64,000 nt of DNA from JADJYF01 sp965278995 (GTDB taxonomy: Bacteria > Pseudomonadota > Gammaproteobacteria > Ga0077536): NCBI GenBank assembly GCA_965278995.1, contig OZ257136.1, forward strand, positions 1,178,001 to 1,242,000, read 5' to 3'. The notes under the pieces were generated by a model. That model was not told where the DNA came from. It did not search any database and saw only the letters and a program-made list of their open reading frames with translations. Within the stretch, counting starts at the first letter, position 1, and each line of letters begins with the position of its first letter. Both the position numbers and the translations under genes were made by a program. Shown one piece after another: positions 44,202 to 52,953 of the stretch.

Positions 44202-46052
44202 ATGGCTTGGCAACGCAAAGTATTACGCGTCGATCTGACGGCAGGAACCTGCGCCGAGGAGCCGTTGAACATGGACTGGGCGATGAAGTACATCGGCCAG
44301 CGCGGGCTCGCGAGTAAATATCTGGCCGAGGAGATCGACGCCACCGTCGATGCACTCTCACCGGACAACAAGCTCATCATGGCGACGGGACCGTTGACCG
44401 GAACCAGCGCGTCGACCGGGGGCCGTTATTCGGTTATCACCAAGAGTCCTTTGACCGGTGCGATTGCCTGTTCGAATTCGGGTGGCTTTATCGGCGCCGA
44501 GATGAAGCAGGCTGGCTGGGACATGATCATTTTCGAAGGTCGCTCGCCGCACCCGGTGTATCTGTATCTGGAAAACGACCAGGCGGAACTGTGTCCGGCC
44601 GACCATCTGTGGGGCAAGTCGGTATGGCAAACCGACGAACTGCTGCATACGCATTACCAGGATCCGCTGATCCGTATTGCCTGCGTCGGCCGTTCTGCCG
44701 AGGAAGGATGTCTCTACGCCGCGATCGTCAATGACCGCCATCGTGCCGCCGGGCGATCTGGCGTGGGCACGGTGATGGCTTCCAAGCATCTCAAAGCGGT
44801 CGTTGTTCGCGGCACCAAAGGCGTTGGCAACGTGCGCGACCCGCGCGCGTTCATGCGCGCGACAGCGGCCGGCAAACAGGTCCTCGCTGCGAATGCAGTG
44901 ACCGGCGTGGGTCTGCCGGCGATGGGTACGCAGGTCCTGATGAATGTCATCAACGAAGTCGGTGCCATGCCGACCCGCAACATGCGCGAAGTGCAGTTCG
45001 AAGGCGCCAGCCGAATTTCTGCCGAAGCGATGCATGAACCACGGGAGAGCGACGGCAAGCCGAATCTGGTCACCAACGCGGCCTGCTTCAGCTGCACGAT
45101 CGCCTGTGGTCGTATCTCGACCATCGACCCGCAGCATTACTCCATCCAGAACAAGCCCGAATACATGGGCGCCTCGGGTGGTCTCGAATATGAAGCGGCG
45201 TGGGCGCTCGGATCGGATACCGGCGTCGACGACCTCGACGCACTGACGTACGCGAATTTTCTCTGTAACGAGGATGGTTACGATCCGATCTCTTTCGGTT
45301 CGACGGTTGCGGCGGCGATGGAGTTGTTCGACCTGGGGGCACTTACCACAGCCCACACCGGCGGGCTCGAGATGCGTTTCGGCTCCGCCGAAGCGTTGAC
45401 CCGGGCCGCTGAACTCGTCTCCACCGGGGAAGGTTTCGGCCGCGATCTGGGCATGGGTTCGAAACGGTTATGTGAGAAGTACGGCCACCCTGAATTGTCG
45501 ATGACGGTCAAAGGGCAGGAATTTCCGGCCTACGATCCGCGCGGCATTCAAGGCATGGGGCTCGCTTATGCGACCTCCAATCGCGGCGCCTGCCATCTGC
45601 GCGGTTACACCGTGTCGTCCGAAATCATGGGCGTTCCGGTCAAGACTGATCCGCTGTCGACTGAAGGCAAGCCGGAACTGGTCAAAGCATTCCAGGACGC
45701 CACCGCTGCAGTCGACTCGACCGGACTCTGTGTCTTCACGACGTTTGCCTGGACGCTGGAAGATATCGCGCCACAAATCGATGCCGCCTGCGAAGGCGGC
45801 TGGACCTCGCAGTCGATGCTCGAAGCCGGCGAGCGCATCTGGAATCTCGAACGCAAGTTCAATCTGGACGCCGGTTTGACGGCTGCCGACGACACTTTGC
45901 CGAAGCGTCTGCTGAAAGAGGCGGCCAAGACCGGACCGGCCAAAGGCATGGTCAATCGGCTCGGCGAGATGCTCCCGCAATATTACGCAGCGCGTGGTTG
46001 GGATACGGCCGGTGTACCGACGACTGAAACGCTGACTCGTCTGGCCGTCTAG
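44202..46052 (+). CDS. aorB: Tungsten-containing aldehyde:ferredoxin oxidoreductase, large subunit
   Basis: 616 aa. AOR-family catalytic subunit that oxidises aldehydes to acids at a tungsto-bispterin centre. N-terminal domain YIGQRGLASKYLAEEIDATV with GPLTGTSASTGGRYSVITKS; the proximal [4Fe-4S] ligands are Cys295, 298, 302 (CFSCTIAC) and Cys510 (DSTGLCVFTTFAW); the pterin-binding DPRGIQGMGLAYATSNRGAC is intact. The length matches bacterial AorB. Formaldehyde or glyceraldehyde oxidoreductase are family alternatives, but the three-subunit context points to AorABC with broad aldehyde range. Tungstate uptake genes are not in the window. Confidence 0.92.
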   Translation: MAWQRKVLRVDLTAGTCAEEPLNMDWAMKYIGQRGLASKYLAEEIDATVDALSPDNKLIMATGPLTGTSASTGGRYSVITKSPLTGAIACSNSGGFIGAEMKQAGWDMIIFEGRSPHPVYLYLENDQAELCPADHLWGKSVWQTDELLHTHYQDPLIRIACVGRSAEEGCLYAAIVNDRHRAAGRSGVGTVMASKHLKAVVVRGTKGVGNVRDPRAFMRATAAGKQVLAANAVTGVGLPAMGTQVLMNVINEVGAMPTRNMREVQFEGASRISAEAMHEPRESDGKPNLVTNAACFSCTIACGRISTIDPQHYSIQNKPEYMGASGGLEYEAAWALGSDTGVDDLDALTYANFLCNEDGYDPISFGSTVAAAMELFDLGALTTAHTGGLEMRFGSAEALTRAAELVSTGEGFGRDLGMGSKRLCEKYGHPELSMTVKGQEFPAYDPRGIQGMGLAYATSNRGACHLRGYTVSSEIMGVPVKTDPLSTEGKPELVKAFQDATAAVDSTGLCVFTTFAWTLEDIAPQIDAACEGGWTSQSMLEAGERIWNLERKFNLDAGLTAADDTLPKRLLKEAAKTGPAKGMVNRLGEMLPQYYAARGWDTAGVPTTETLTRLAV

Positions 46053-46113
46053 CGCGGTCTCGAAAGCGTCGGACCTGGGCAAGTTCTGCAACGCGAACGA
46101 AGGAAATATCTCC

Positions 46114-47382
46114 ATGCAGCATGTCGTCATCGGAGCCGGTCCGGCCGGCGTGATCGCCGCCGAAGCGTTGCGCAAGCTCCAACCGCAGGCGATTGTGACC
46201 CTGGTCGGCGATGAGCCCGAACCGCCTTATTCGCGCATGGCCATCCCGTATTTCCTGGTCAAGCAGATTGCCGAGCAGGGGACGCATTTACGCAAGACCG
46301 CCGACCACTATTCGACGCAGCGTATTGCCCTCGTGCAGGGGCGTGTGACCGCATTACGGCGCGAAGCGCACGAACTGGAACTCGAGGGCGGCACGCGCGT
46401 CAGCTATGACAAGCTCCTGATCGCAACCGGCTCACGCCCGGTCTCGCCGCCGATACCCGGTATCGGATTGCCCGGTGTGACCTCGTGCTGGACGCTGGCC
46501 GATGCACGACGTATTGCGGCCACCGCCAAACCGGGCGCGCGCGTGGTGCTGATGGGGGCGGGTTTCATCGGCTGTATCATTCTGGAAGCGCTTGCGCGTA
46601 GCGGGGCGACCTTAACCGTCGTCGAGATGGAGCCGCGCATGGTTCCGCGCATGATGAACGACACCGCCGGCGGCCTGATCAAGGACTGGTGCGAAAAGCG
46701 TGGCGTGAACGTGCATACCTCGACGCAGGTGACGGGTATTGCCAAGGTCGGAGACGCACTTGAAGTGTCGTTGAATTCCGGCGTCACTGTGATGGCCGAC
46801 CTCGTCGTCTCGGCGACTGGTGTGCGACCGAATATCGAACTCGTCTCCGGCAGCGGACTGCGAACGGATCAGGGCATTCTGGTCGACCGGCACATGCAGA
46901 CCAATGACCCCGATATTTTCGCTGCGGGCGATGTTGCGCAGGGCATCGATTTTTCGACCGGCGAATATTCAGTGCAGGCTATTCAACCGACAGCTGCCGA
47001 CCATGGCCAGCTTGCCGCACGCAACATGGCCGGATTGCCCGGCGCCGTTCATCGTGGCTGCGTGAACATGAACGTACTCGATACACTTGGTCTCATCTCG
47101 AGTTCTTTCGGTTTATGGATGGGTAAGCAGGGCGGTGATGCCTGCGAACTGTTGAATCGCGAACGCTTCCGCTACCTCAACCTGCAATTCGAAGACGACG
47201 TACTAGTCGGCGCGACCAGCCTCGGCCTGACCCAGCACGTCGGTGTGCTGCGCGGACTCATTCAGACGCGCACCCGTCTCGGCGTGTGGAAGAAACGGCT
47301 CGTTGACGATCCGACTCGCGTCATGGAAGCCTATCTGGGCAGCACGCACGCTATCGGATTCAACGCCGCCGTTCTCAAGTAG
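46114..47382 (+). CDS. aorC: FAD-dependent NAD(P)H oxidoreductase subunit of AOR
   Basis: 422 aa. Pyridine nucleotide-disulfide oxidoreductase fold: FAD motif MQHVVIGAGPAGVIAAEAL, NAD motif RVVLMGAGFIGCIILEALAR, and the second FAD contact PDIFAAGDVAQG. The redox-active CxxC of true disulfide reductases is absent, fitting a flavin electron-transfer role. It matches AorC, which accepts electrons from the AorAB chain and reduces NAD+. It follows aorB after 61 bases. A stand-alone ferredoxin-NAD reductase is the alternative. Confidence 0.9.
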   Translation: MQHVVIGAGPAGVIAAEALRKLQPQAIVTLVGDEPEPPYSRMAIPYFLVKQIAEQGTHLRKTADHYSTQRIALVQGRVTALRREAHELELEGGTRVSYDKLLIATGSRPVSPPIPGIGLPGVTSCWTLADARRIAATAKPGARVVLMGAGFIGCIILEALARSGATLTVVEMEPRMVPRMMNDTAGGLIKDWCEKRGVNVHTSTQVTGIAKVGDALEVSLNSGVTVMADLVVSATGVRPNIELVSGSGLRTDQGILVDRHMQTNDPDIFAAGDVAQGIDFSTGEYSVQAIQPTAADHGQLAARNMAGLPGAVHRGCVNMNVLDTLGLISSSFGLWMGKQGGDACELLNRERFRYLNLQFEDDVLVGATSLGLTQHVGVLRGLIQTRTRLGVWKKRLVDDPTRVMEAYLGSTHAIGFNAAVLK

Positions 47383-47386
47383 CGCA

Positions 47387-47704
47387 GTGCTGGCCGGCGA
47401 CAGCGCCGCTGGCGCAGCGGCAACTCCGGCAGCACGGAGCCGCCCCGGTCACGTCAGCATCACGTTCAAGCTGTTTGCTTCGCTGACTCGCTATCTGCCA
47501 CCGGCGGCAGTGCGGAATATCGTGCAGATTGAGATTGCAGCGACCGCCAGCGTCTACGACGTGCTCGACTCCTACCACGTGCCGCGTGAGTCGGCCCATC
47601 TGGTTCTCATCAACGGCGTGTATATCCTGCCGGAAGATCGGGCGCGACCGATATTTGCCGAAGGCGACGCGTTTGCGGTCTGGCCACCCGTAGCCGGCGG
47701 CTGA
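47387..47704 (+). CDS. aorD: MoaD/ThiS-like sulfur carrier protein
   Basis: About 105 aa from a GTG at 47387. The C-terminal 80 residues have the ubiquitin-like MoaD/ThiS fold (VSITFKLFASLTRYLPP, VYDVLDSYHVPRESAHLVLI) and end in VAGG with the diglycine required for thiocarboxylation. The N-terminal Ala/Gly-rich extension (about 20 residues) is unusual; no closer start codon exists, so a rare start nearer VSITF cannot be excluded. AOR operons of the AorABC type carry such a gene, proposed to serve tungstopterin synthesis. Confidence 0.82.
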   Translation: MLAGDSAAGAAATPAARSRPGHVSITFKLFASLTRYLPPAAVRNIVQIEIAATASVYDVLDSYHVPRESAHLVLINGVYILPEDRARPIFAEGDAFAVWPPVAGG

Positions 47705-47713
47705 TTGCTGCTC

Positions 47714-49720
47714 ATGGGTGAGTCTCCCGACGTCGACTTGCAGACAGCCGAGAGTCTGTTTCAGACCGGACTACGTCTGCATCAGGATGGCCAGTTGGCG
47801 CGTGCCGAGCATCTCTATCGTGAAACACTGCGTTTGCGGCCGCGCCATGCCGATGCGCTGAACATGTTGGGTGTGATCGCTTGCCAGACACGAAATTTCT
47901 CTGCTGGCGTCGATCTGCTGGGTCGGGCGCTGGCACTCTCACCGGGACATCCGGACTACCACAATAATCTCGGCCAGGCGCAACTTGAACTCGGCCGCGC
48001 CATACCCGCTCGAGCCAGTTTCGAGGCTGCCATCGCGGCGCGCCCGCGCTTCGCCGAAGCGCATTTCAATCTCGCCAATCTGCTGCTCACCGGGGGCGAG
48101 AACGCGCTCGCCGAACAACATCTGCGCAAAGCGCTGCGCGCCCGCGCCGATTATCCGGACGCACTGAACAATCTCGGTAATCTGCTGCGTCAGACCGGGC
48201 GCGCGCCGGAGGCGACGCCATTGTTTCGCCGCCTCGTGCAGATGCTGCCGGGATTCGCGCCCGGTCACTACAATCTCGCGCTTGCACTGCAGGCACAGTC
48301 GCTATTCGACGCAGCGGTGGGCGCATTCGAGCGCGCGCTCGGGCTCGATTCGACGGCAGTGCCGGTATGGGAAGCGCTCGGTGCGTGTCATCGTGAGCGC
48401 GGCGCGCTGACCGATGCCGAGAAAGCCTATACTGCCGCGCTGGCACGCGCACCAGAGCGGGCTTCGACCTGGACTGCGCTCGGGCTCACCCAATATGCGC
48501 AGAATCGTGCGACGGAGGCTCTGCTCAGCTTCACCCGGGCCGACGCGCTGGAGTGTAATCAGGCTGATACTCTGACCCATCTCGGCATGACACACGCGGC
48601 GCTTGGTCAGCGTGAGCAGGCACGTCGGCATTTCGAACGCGCGCTGAGTGCCGATACGCTGTGCTGCGACGCTTATCGTCATCTGAGCGAACTCGAAACA
48701 GATAGCGCTGCGGCGGCGGCCCTGGCAGCGCGTATCGTTACCGTCATCGACAGTTCGGCGCTGGGAGCCGAGCAGCGTGCCGGTCTGCAGTTCACCCTCG
48801 GCAAACTCTACGATGCGTTGGGCCGGCATGACGCGGCGTTTCAGACCTACGCTTCGGCCAATGCATTTCGCCATGCACGCGTGCATTACGATGCCGACGG
48901 CCAGGCGCGCTATATCGATGCGTTGATTGCGACGTTCGACAGCGCTTACTTCGCACGTAACGCCAGTCTCGGTGAGTTGAGCGATGCGCCGGTGTTCATC
49001 ATTGGCATGCCGCGTTCGGGAACGACGCTGGTCGAACAGATCCTCGCCAGCCATCCCGCTGTCTTTGGCGCTGGCGAGCTGACGTTTTTCCCCGAACAGG
49101 TCGCGCGACTGCCCGCGCGAATGCAGAACCGCCAACCGTTTCCATTGTGTCTCTCAGGCAATATCGGCGCGAGCCTGAGTGCGCTTGCCGCCGACTATCT
49201 GGCCCTCTTGTCGCGACTGGCGCCGCGTGCGCGCCGGGTTACCGACAAGATGCCGTACAACTTTCTTTATCTGGGCTTGATCGCCTGCGTGTTCCCCAAT
49301 GCGCATATCGTGCATTGCCGGCGTGACCCGATGGCGACGTGTTTTTCGCTCTACACGCACGACCTTGCCGGCAGTCATCCGTATTCCTACGACCTGGCGA
49401 CGCTCGGCAGCGCCTATCGCGGCTATCAGCGTCTGATGCAGCACTGGCAGGCGCAACTGGGCGACCGCCTGTTCCATCTCGACTACGAGCAGCTGCTCGA
49501 CAGGCCGGAGGCCGAGATCCGCGGTCTCCTCGGTTACCTCGGGCTGCCCTGGGAGGTACGCTGCCTGGCATTTCATGAAACGACGCGTACGGTCATGACC
49601 GCCAGCCAGTGGCAGGTGCGGCGCCCGCTTTACGACGGCGCGCGTGAACACTGGCAGGTGTATCGACAGCAGCTGGAGCCGTTGGCGGCAGCGCTGCATC
49701 GTGCGCCGCCCGCTACCTGA
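47714..49720 (+). CDS. TPR repeat protein with C-terminal sulfotransferase domain
   Basis: 668 aa. The N-terminal half (about 10-340) is tandem tetratricopeptide repeats (ESLFQTGLRLHQDGQLARAE, DALNNLGNLLRQTGRAPEAT). The C-terminal half is a sulfotransferase domain with the PAPS 5'-loop near residue 430 (VFIIGMPRSGTTLVEQILAS) and the 3'-phosphate region VHCRRDPMATCFS. This fusion is found in many Gram-negatives; the acceptor (protein tyrosine, sugar or lipid) is unknown. It begins 10 bases after the MoaD gene, so it belongs to the AOR transcript, an unexplained association. A TTG at 47705 is an alternative start. Confidence 0.88.
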   Translation: MGESPDVDLQTAESLFQTGLRLHQDGQLARAEHLYRETLRLRPRHADALNMLGVIACQTRNFSAGVDLLGRALALSPGHPDYHNNLGQAQLELGRAIPARASFEAAIAARPRFAEAHFNLANLLLTGGENALAEQHLRKALRARADYPDALNNLGNLLRQTGRAPEATPLFRRLVQMLPGFAPGHYNLALALQAQSLFDAAVGAFERALGLDSTAVPVWEALGACHRERGALTDAEKAYTAALARAPERASTWTALGLTQYAQNRATEALLSFTRADALECNQADTLTHLGMTHAALGQREQARRHFERALSADTLCCDAYRHLSELETDSAAAAALAARIVTVIDSSALGAEQRAGLQFTLGKLYDALGRHDAAFQTYASANAFRHARVHYDADGQARYIDALIATFDSAYFARNASLGELSDAPVFIIGMPRSGTTLVEQILASHPAVFGAGELTFFPEQVARLPARMQNRQPFPLCLSGNIGASLSALAADYLALLSRLAPRARRVTDKMPYNFLYLGLIACVFPNAHIVHCRRDPMATCFSLYTHDLAGSHPYSYDLATLGSAYRGYQRLMQHWQAQLGDRLFHLDYEQLLDRPEAEIRGLLGYLGLPWEVRCLAFHETTRTVMTASQWQVRRPLYDGAREHWQVYRQQLEPLAAALHRAPPAT

Positions 49721-49745
49721 CGTGCATCGGAGCCACGACCCTGCC

Positions 49746-50033
49746 ATGCCCGGCTTGACATTTGAAATGGGCATGACCCATGCCGATTTCTACCGCATCT
49801 TCCCGCGCCTCGTTGCACCCCTGACCCCGCGTTATGACGGCTTGGGCACGATCGTCGAATGGCCCTCGGGCGCGCGATTGCGGCTGGTCATGTCGAGCGA
49901 GCGAATTCGGCGGATTGCCGGTCTACAGCTGCCGTACATTGCGCTCGCGTTCACTTTCGAAGGATTTTCGGCGACCGATGAAGCAAGCTTTCTGCGCCGC
50001 TTCGCGCAGGCCTTTCACAAAGGCGGCGGCTGA
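49746..50033 (+). CDS. Small conserved-looking protein of unknown function
   Basis: 95 aa from the ATG at 49746. Not recognised. The N-terminus MPGLTFEMGMTHADFYRIFP and the segments WPSGARLRLVMSSERIRRIA and FEGFSATDEASFLRRFAQAF look like a compact alpha/beta domain with no signal peptide, cysteine or membrane segment. It follows the TPR-sulfotransferase by 25 bases and ends the AOR-linked gene run. A possible accessory to AOR maturation or to the sulfotransferase is inference only. Confidence 0.6.
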   Translation: MPGLTFEMGMTHADFYRIFPRLVAPLTPRYDGLGTIVEWPSGARLRLVMSSERIRRIAGLQLPYIALAFTFEGFSATDEASFLRRFAQAFHKGGG

Positions 50034-50381
50034 CCATACGGAGCGGTGTGGGACGATGCAGACGGGCGACGAAACAGCGCCACTTTGGCGCAGATATTGT
50101 TGCGCTGAAGAGACAATCTCAGCGATTTGCTCTGACTTAGGGAATATTTTGTTGCAAATGTGTTGTCAAGGATTTTTTGTTGGTTTATCATGAGAACCGT
50201 TAATAAATGCTCCGCGAGTACCCGAGATTGCAGGCCCGACAGGCAGCAGACCAGGGACCTGCAGACCGGTAGAAAAACACAGCGTGGCCGGCTGATGGGA
50301 GCGACATCAAAAAATACAAGTGCTGACGTACTGTCGGGTCCAGGTACCAAGCCTTAGTCGATACAGTGTTAGGAGGAAGTG
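50034..50381. other. 348-bp intergenic region before the porin gene
   Basis: The first part is the end of the AOR-linked operon; no clear terminator is visible. A strong promoter lies at 50163-50191 and leaves a leader of about 180 bases to the porin ATG. The leader is locally AT-rich around 50140-50190. No tRNA or known riboswitch motif is seen. Confidence 0.6.
50163..50191 (+). promoter_or_regulatory. Strong sigma-70 promoter for the porin gene
   Basis: TTGTCA (50163-50168), exact 17-base spacer (50169-50185), TATCAT (50186-50191): five of six consensus bases in each box. The transcript should start near 50198. Confidence 0.75.
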
Positions 50382-51704
50382 ATGGCAAATCAGTATTCGA
50401 AGACCAAGCTAGCCGCGGCAGTCAGCGCAGCTGCTCTCGGTGCCGGTCTCACCGCACCTGCCGGTGCCGTGGTTGTCGTGGGTGGCAACGATGGCTGGGA
50501 AGTCAGCTTTGACGGTAACGTCAACGCCTTCTACACGGTCGGCGATTATGACAAAGGTTATGTCACGGAATCGACGGATATGGACAGCGCGCGCGTCCAC
50601 TCCGGCTTCCTCCCGGCGTTCTTCAGTTTCAATGTGAAATCACCGACCATCAACGGCATGACCGGTAGCGGCCGCATCAGCTTTGCGCCGACCATTCAGA
50701 CCGGCGGCTCGAAGACGCAGTTCAATGCGAATGCCGATCCTTCAAATAATCTTGATGGTATAGGCGGCGCGACGATCGATACTCGCGAAGTCGTCGCCAA
50801 TCTGAACGGCGCTTTCGGCGAAGTCAGCTTCGGCCGCACGCTGTCGCTGTTCGGTCGCAACGCCATCCTGAATGACATGACGCTGTTTGGCGTCGGCTTC
50901 GCACCCGGTGCCGATCATTTCGGCTCGGTCACTTTCGGCCGCGTCGGGCATGGTTACACCTATCCCGATTTCGCTGCGCGTTTCCAGTACACGACGCCGA
51001 ACGTCAACGGTTTCCAGGTCGCTGTCGGGCTATATGACCCGGCGACGATCGGCGGATTCACCAGTCGCGGATCAGAGGTCACGACAGGCACCGGCGGTCT
51101 GCTGGATGAAACGGATACGCCGCGTTTCGAAGGCGAAGTGAGTTACTCCACGGCGTTCAATGGCGGCAGCGCGAAGCTGTGGGTCGATGCGCTGTGGCAG
51201 GATGTCGATTCGAGCTGCTCGGGGTTGGCAATTGCAGGAAACGCGGCGGGCAGTACGGTAACTTGCGGGGACATCACCGCATCGGCTTGGGGCGCAGGCG
51301 CCAAGATCGGCTTTCAGGGCTTCGAATTCGTCGGTTACTACCACGACAACAAGGGCCTGGGTCTGACGGCGCAGTTCAACAGTGCGGCAGTGGCAGCCGA
51401 TGCGTCGGGTAACCTCACCGAGCGCGAAGGCGATGGCTACTACATGCAGGGCACCTATACCTTCGCGGGCAAAACCAAGGTCGGCGTTTCTTATGGCGAG
51501 GGCAATCTCGACAGCGCCGGAGCGACTGCGCAAATTGGCGCCGGCCACGTCGAGCGCTCGCTGTGGACTGTCGGTGTTTATCACGATGTCAGCAGCTGGC
51601 TGCGTCTGATAGCCGAGTACAACCACGGCGAACTTGAGACCAGCCTCGGTGCCGGCACACCGGAAGCCGATACGTTCAGCGTCGGCGGCTTCCTGTTCTG
51701 GTAA
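50382..51704 (+). CDS. Gram-negative outer membrane porin
   Basis: 440 aa. A signal peptide (KLAAAVSAAALGAGLTAPAG) precedes a beta-barrel of alternating hydrophobic/polar strands: WEVSFDGNVNAFYTVGDYDK, GFLPAFFSFNVKSPTINGMT, EVSFGRTLSLFGRNAILNDM and a C-terminal ADTFSVGGFLFW that ends in the aromatic Phe-Trp typical of BAM substrates. Porins admit small hydrophilic solutes. AGGAGG at 50371-50376 lies five bases before the ATG, and a perfect terminator follows the gene, so it is a stand-alone, probably highly expressed transcript. Confidence 0.9.
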   Translation: MANQYSKTKLAAAVSAAALGAGLTAPAGAVVVVGGNDGWEVSFDGNVNAFYTVGDYDKGYVTESTDMDSARVHSGFLPAFFSFNVKSPTINGMTGSGRISFAPTIQTGGSKTQFNANADPSNNLDGIGGATIDTREVVANLNGAFGEVSFGRTLSLFGRNAILNDMTLFGVGFAPGADHFGSVTFGRVGHGYTYPDFAARFQYTTPNVNGFQVAVGLYDPATIGGFTSRGSEVTTGTGGLLDETDTPRFEGEVSYSTAFNGGSAKLWVDALWQDVDSSCSGLAIAGNAAGSTVTCGDITASAWGAGAKIGFQGFEFVGYYHDNKGLGLTAQFNSAAVAADASGNLTEREGDGYYMQGTYTFAGKTKVGVSYGEGNLDSAGATAQIGAGHVERSLWTVGVYHDVSSWLRLIAEYNHGELETSLGAGTPEADTFSVGGFLFW

Positions 51705-51739
51705 GCCGATGAGCTGAGCGCTGTCAGCGCGAGATCGAG

Positions 51740-51771
51740 GAAGGCGCATCCCCGGATGCGCCTTCTTTTTT
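51740..51771 (+). terminator. Rho-independent terminator of the porin gene
   Basis: GAAGGCGCATC (51740-51750), loop CCCG, GATGCGCCTTC (51755-51765): a perfect 11-base stem followed by six T (51766-51771). It lies 35 bases after the porin stop. Confidence 0.95.
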
Positions 51772-51869
51772 GGTGAGCTTTTTTCTCCGACAAGTGGAAT
51801 GTTTTGGCCGCAGCGCGGGTCCAAGGCAGCGAATGCATTCATTCGATGGGGTTTGCCGGGAGGCTCCGC

Positions 51870-51875
51870 TATAAT
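51870..51875 (+). promoter_or_regulatory. -10 box for the SHOCT-domain gene
   Basis: A perfect TATAAT, 41 bases before the chosen ATG at 51916. No clear -35 hexamer is placed 16-18 bases upstream. The box overlaps an upstream ATG at 51874, which argues that the gene starts at 51916. Confidence 0.5.
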
Positions 51876-51915
51876 GCGCCACGCGCTTTTCCACCAGCTT
51901 CTGTTCGTCCGACTC

Positions 51916-52914
51916 ATGAAAATACCGTTGACCGTGCCCAGCTGGAACCGCGTCGCGTTCGTCGTGGCGCCCGCGTTGGTATTGGCGCTGTTGATGAGCA
52001 CGAGCACCGTGTGGGCGCTCGATCTGCTGCCGAATCTTTTCAAGAAAGAGGAAGTCAATGCTACTGTCTGGAAGTTGAACGAACAGTTCGTACAACTGGT
52101 CAAGATCGAATCCGACGCACCTGCCAACGAACATCCGCTGACGGTCGACCCGCTGGTGCTTGAGCAGGCGCTGGCCTCGCTGCAACTGTGGGTCGGCGGC
52201 GGCGTGTTTCGCGACGAACAGTCCGTCCCGGTCTATTCGACGAAACAGGCTTCACTTATCGCGCGTTACGTCGCTGAGGCCTTGAACAAGGCGTCGCCGG
52301 ACGAAGACGTGACGTTCAATGTACGCAGTTATGTCGATGTACTGTTGGCGATGGGTCGGGAACGTGAATGGACGAGTGGGCGGGTGTTCTATGTCGACGG
52401 CAAGTTGAATCTGATCATCGGCGAGTATCAGAAGCGGCTCGACAAGGCGAAGAAAACAGTCGAAGGTTCTTTCGGTGTGGTTGACGACTTCCGCGACGTA
52501 AACTTCGATGTCGGCAGTCGTTCGCGGAAGAGCACAATGCCGGGGCGGATCGTGAATACCCAGGGTGTCGAAATCTATAATGAATCCAAAGTCCGACCGG
52601 ACTGGGTTCGTATCGATCTGACCAAGGCCTCGCTTGCATTCCGCGAAGCACAGGTGCCGCTGGCGCAGCGCAAAGAAGAAACGAAAGCCAGGGCAGAGGC
52701 CGCCAAATTGACCGTCGAAAGACGACAGATGCGCGAGGAAATGGCACGTATGCGCAAAGAATTGCGCGATCTGCAGGGTGGTCAGGCCAGCGCCGGTGCG
52801 AGTGTTGCCTCGGTCGAGGAGCGTCTCGGTAAACTGATGCAGCTGCGCGAGAAAGGCTTGATTTCGGAGACTGATTTCGCCGCGCGCAAAAAATCCATAC
52901 TGGAAGAACTCTGA
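51916..52914 (+). CDS. Exported protein with C-terminal SHOCT domain
   Basis: About 332 aa. N-terminal signal or anchor (VAFVVAPALVLALLMSTSTV WA), then a region of about 180 residues I do not recognise (VWKLNEQFVQLVKIESDAPA; EDVTFNVRSYVDVLLAMGRE), a predicted coiled coil (EETKARAEAAKLTVERRQMR, EEMARMRKELRDLQ) and a short C-terminal SHOCT motif (RLGKLMQLREKGLISETDFA ARKKSIL). SHOCT motifs are small helical oligomerisation or targeting elements. Its own -10 box and an upstream terminator separate it from the porin. Function unknown, perhaps envelope scaffolding. Confidence 0.75.
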   Translation: MKIPLTVPSWNRVAFVVAPALVLALLMSTSTVWALDLLPNLFKKEEVNATVWKLNEQFVQLVKIESDAPANEHPLTVDPLVLEQALASLQLWVGGGVFRDEQSVPVYSTKQASLIARYVAEALNKASPDEDVTFNVRSYVDVLLAMGREREWTSGRVFYVDGKLNLIIGEYQKRLDKAKKTVEGSFGVVDDFRDVNFDVGSRSRKSTMPGRIVNTQGVEIYNESKVRPDWVRIDLTKASLAFREAQVPLAQRKEETKARAEAAKLTVERRQMREEMARMRKELRDLQGGQASAGASVASVEERLGKLMQLREKGLISETDFAARKKSILEEL

Positions 52915-52953
52915 GCGCTCGGTCGCGCGCGTAAGCGGCGAATCAGCATTGCA

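Noticed and set aside
44202..46052. Formaldehyde or glyceraldehyde-3-phosphate ferredoxin oxidoreductase
   Set aside because: Same family, but those archaeal enzymes lack the 16-Cys subunit and FAD subunit genes that stand here in AorA-B-C order.
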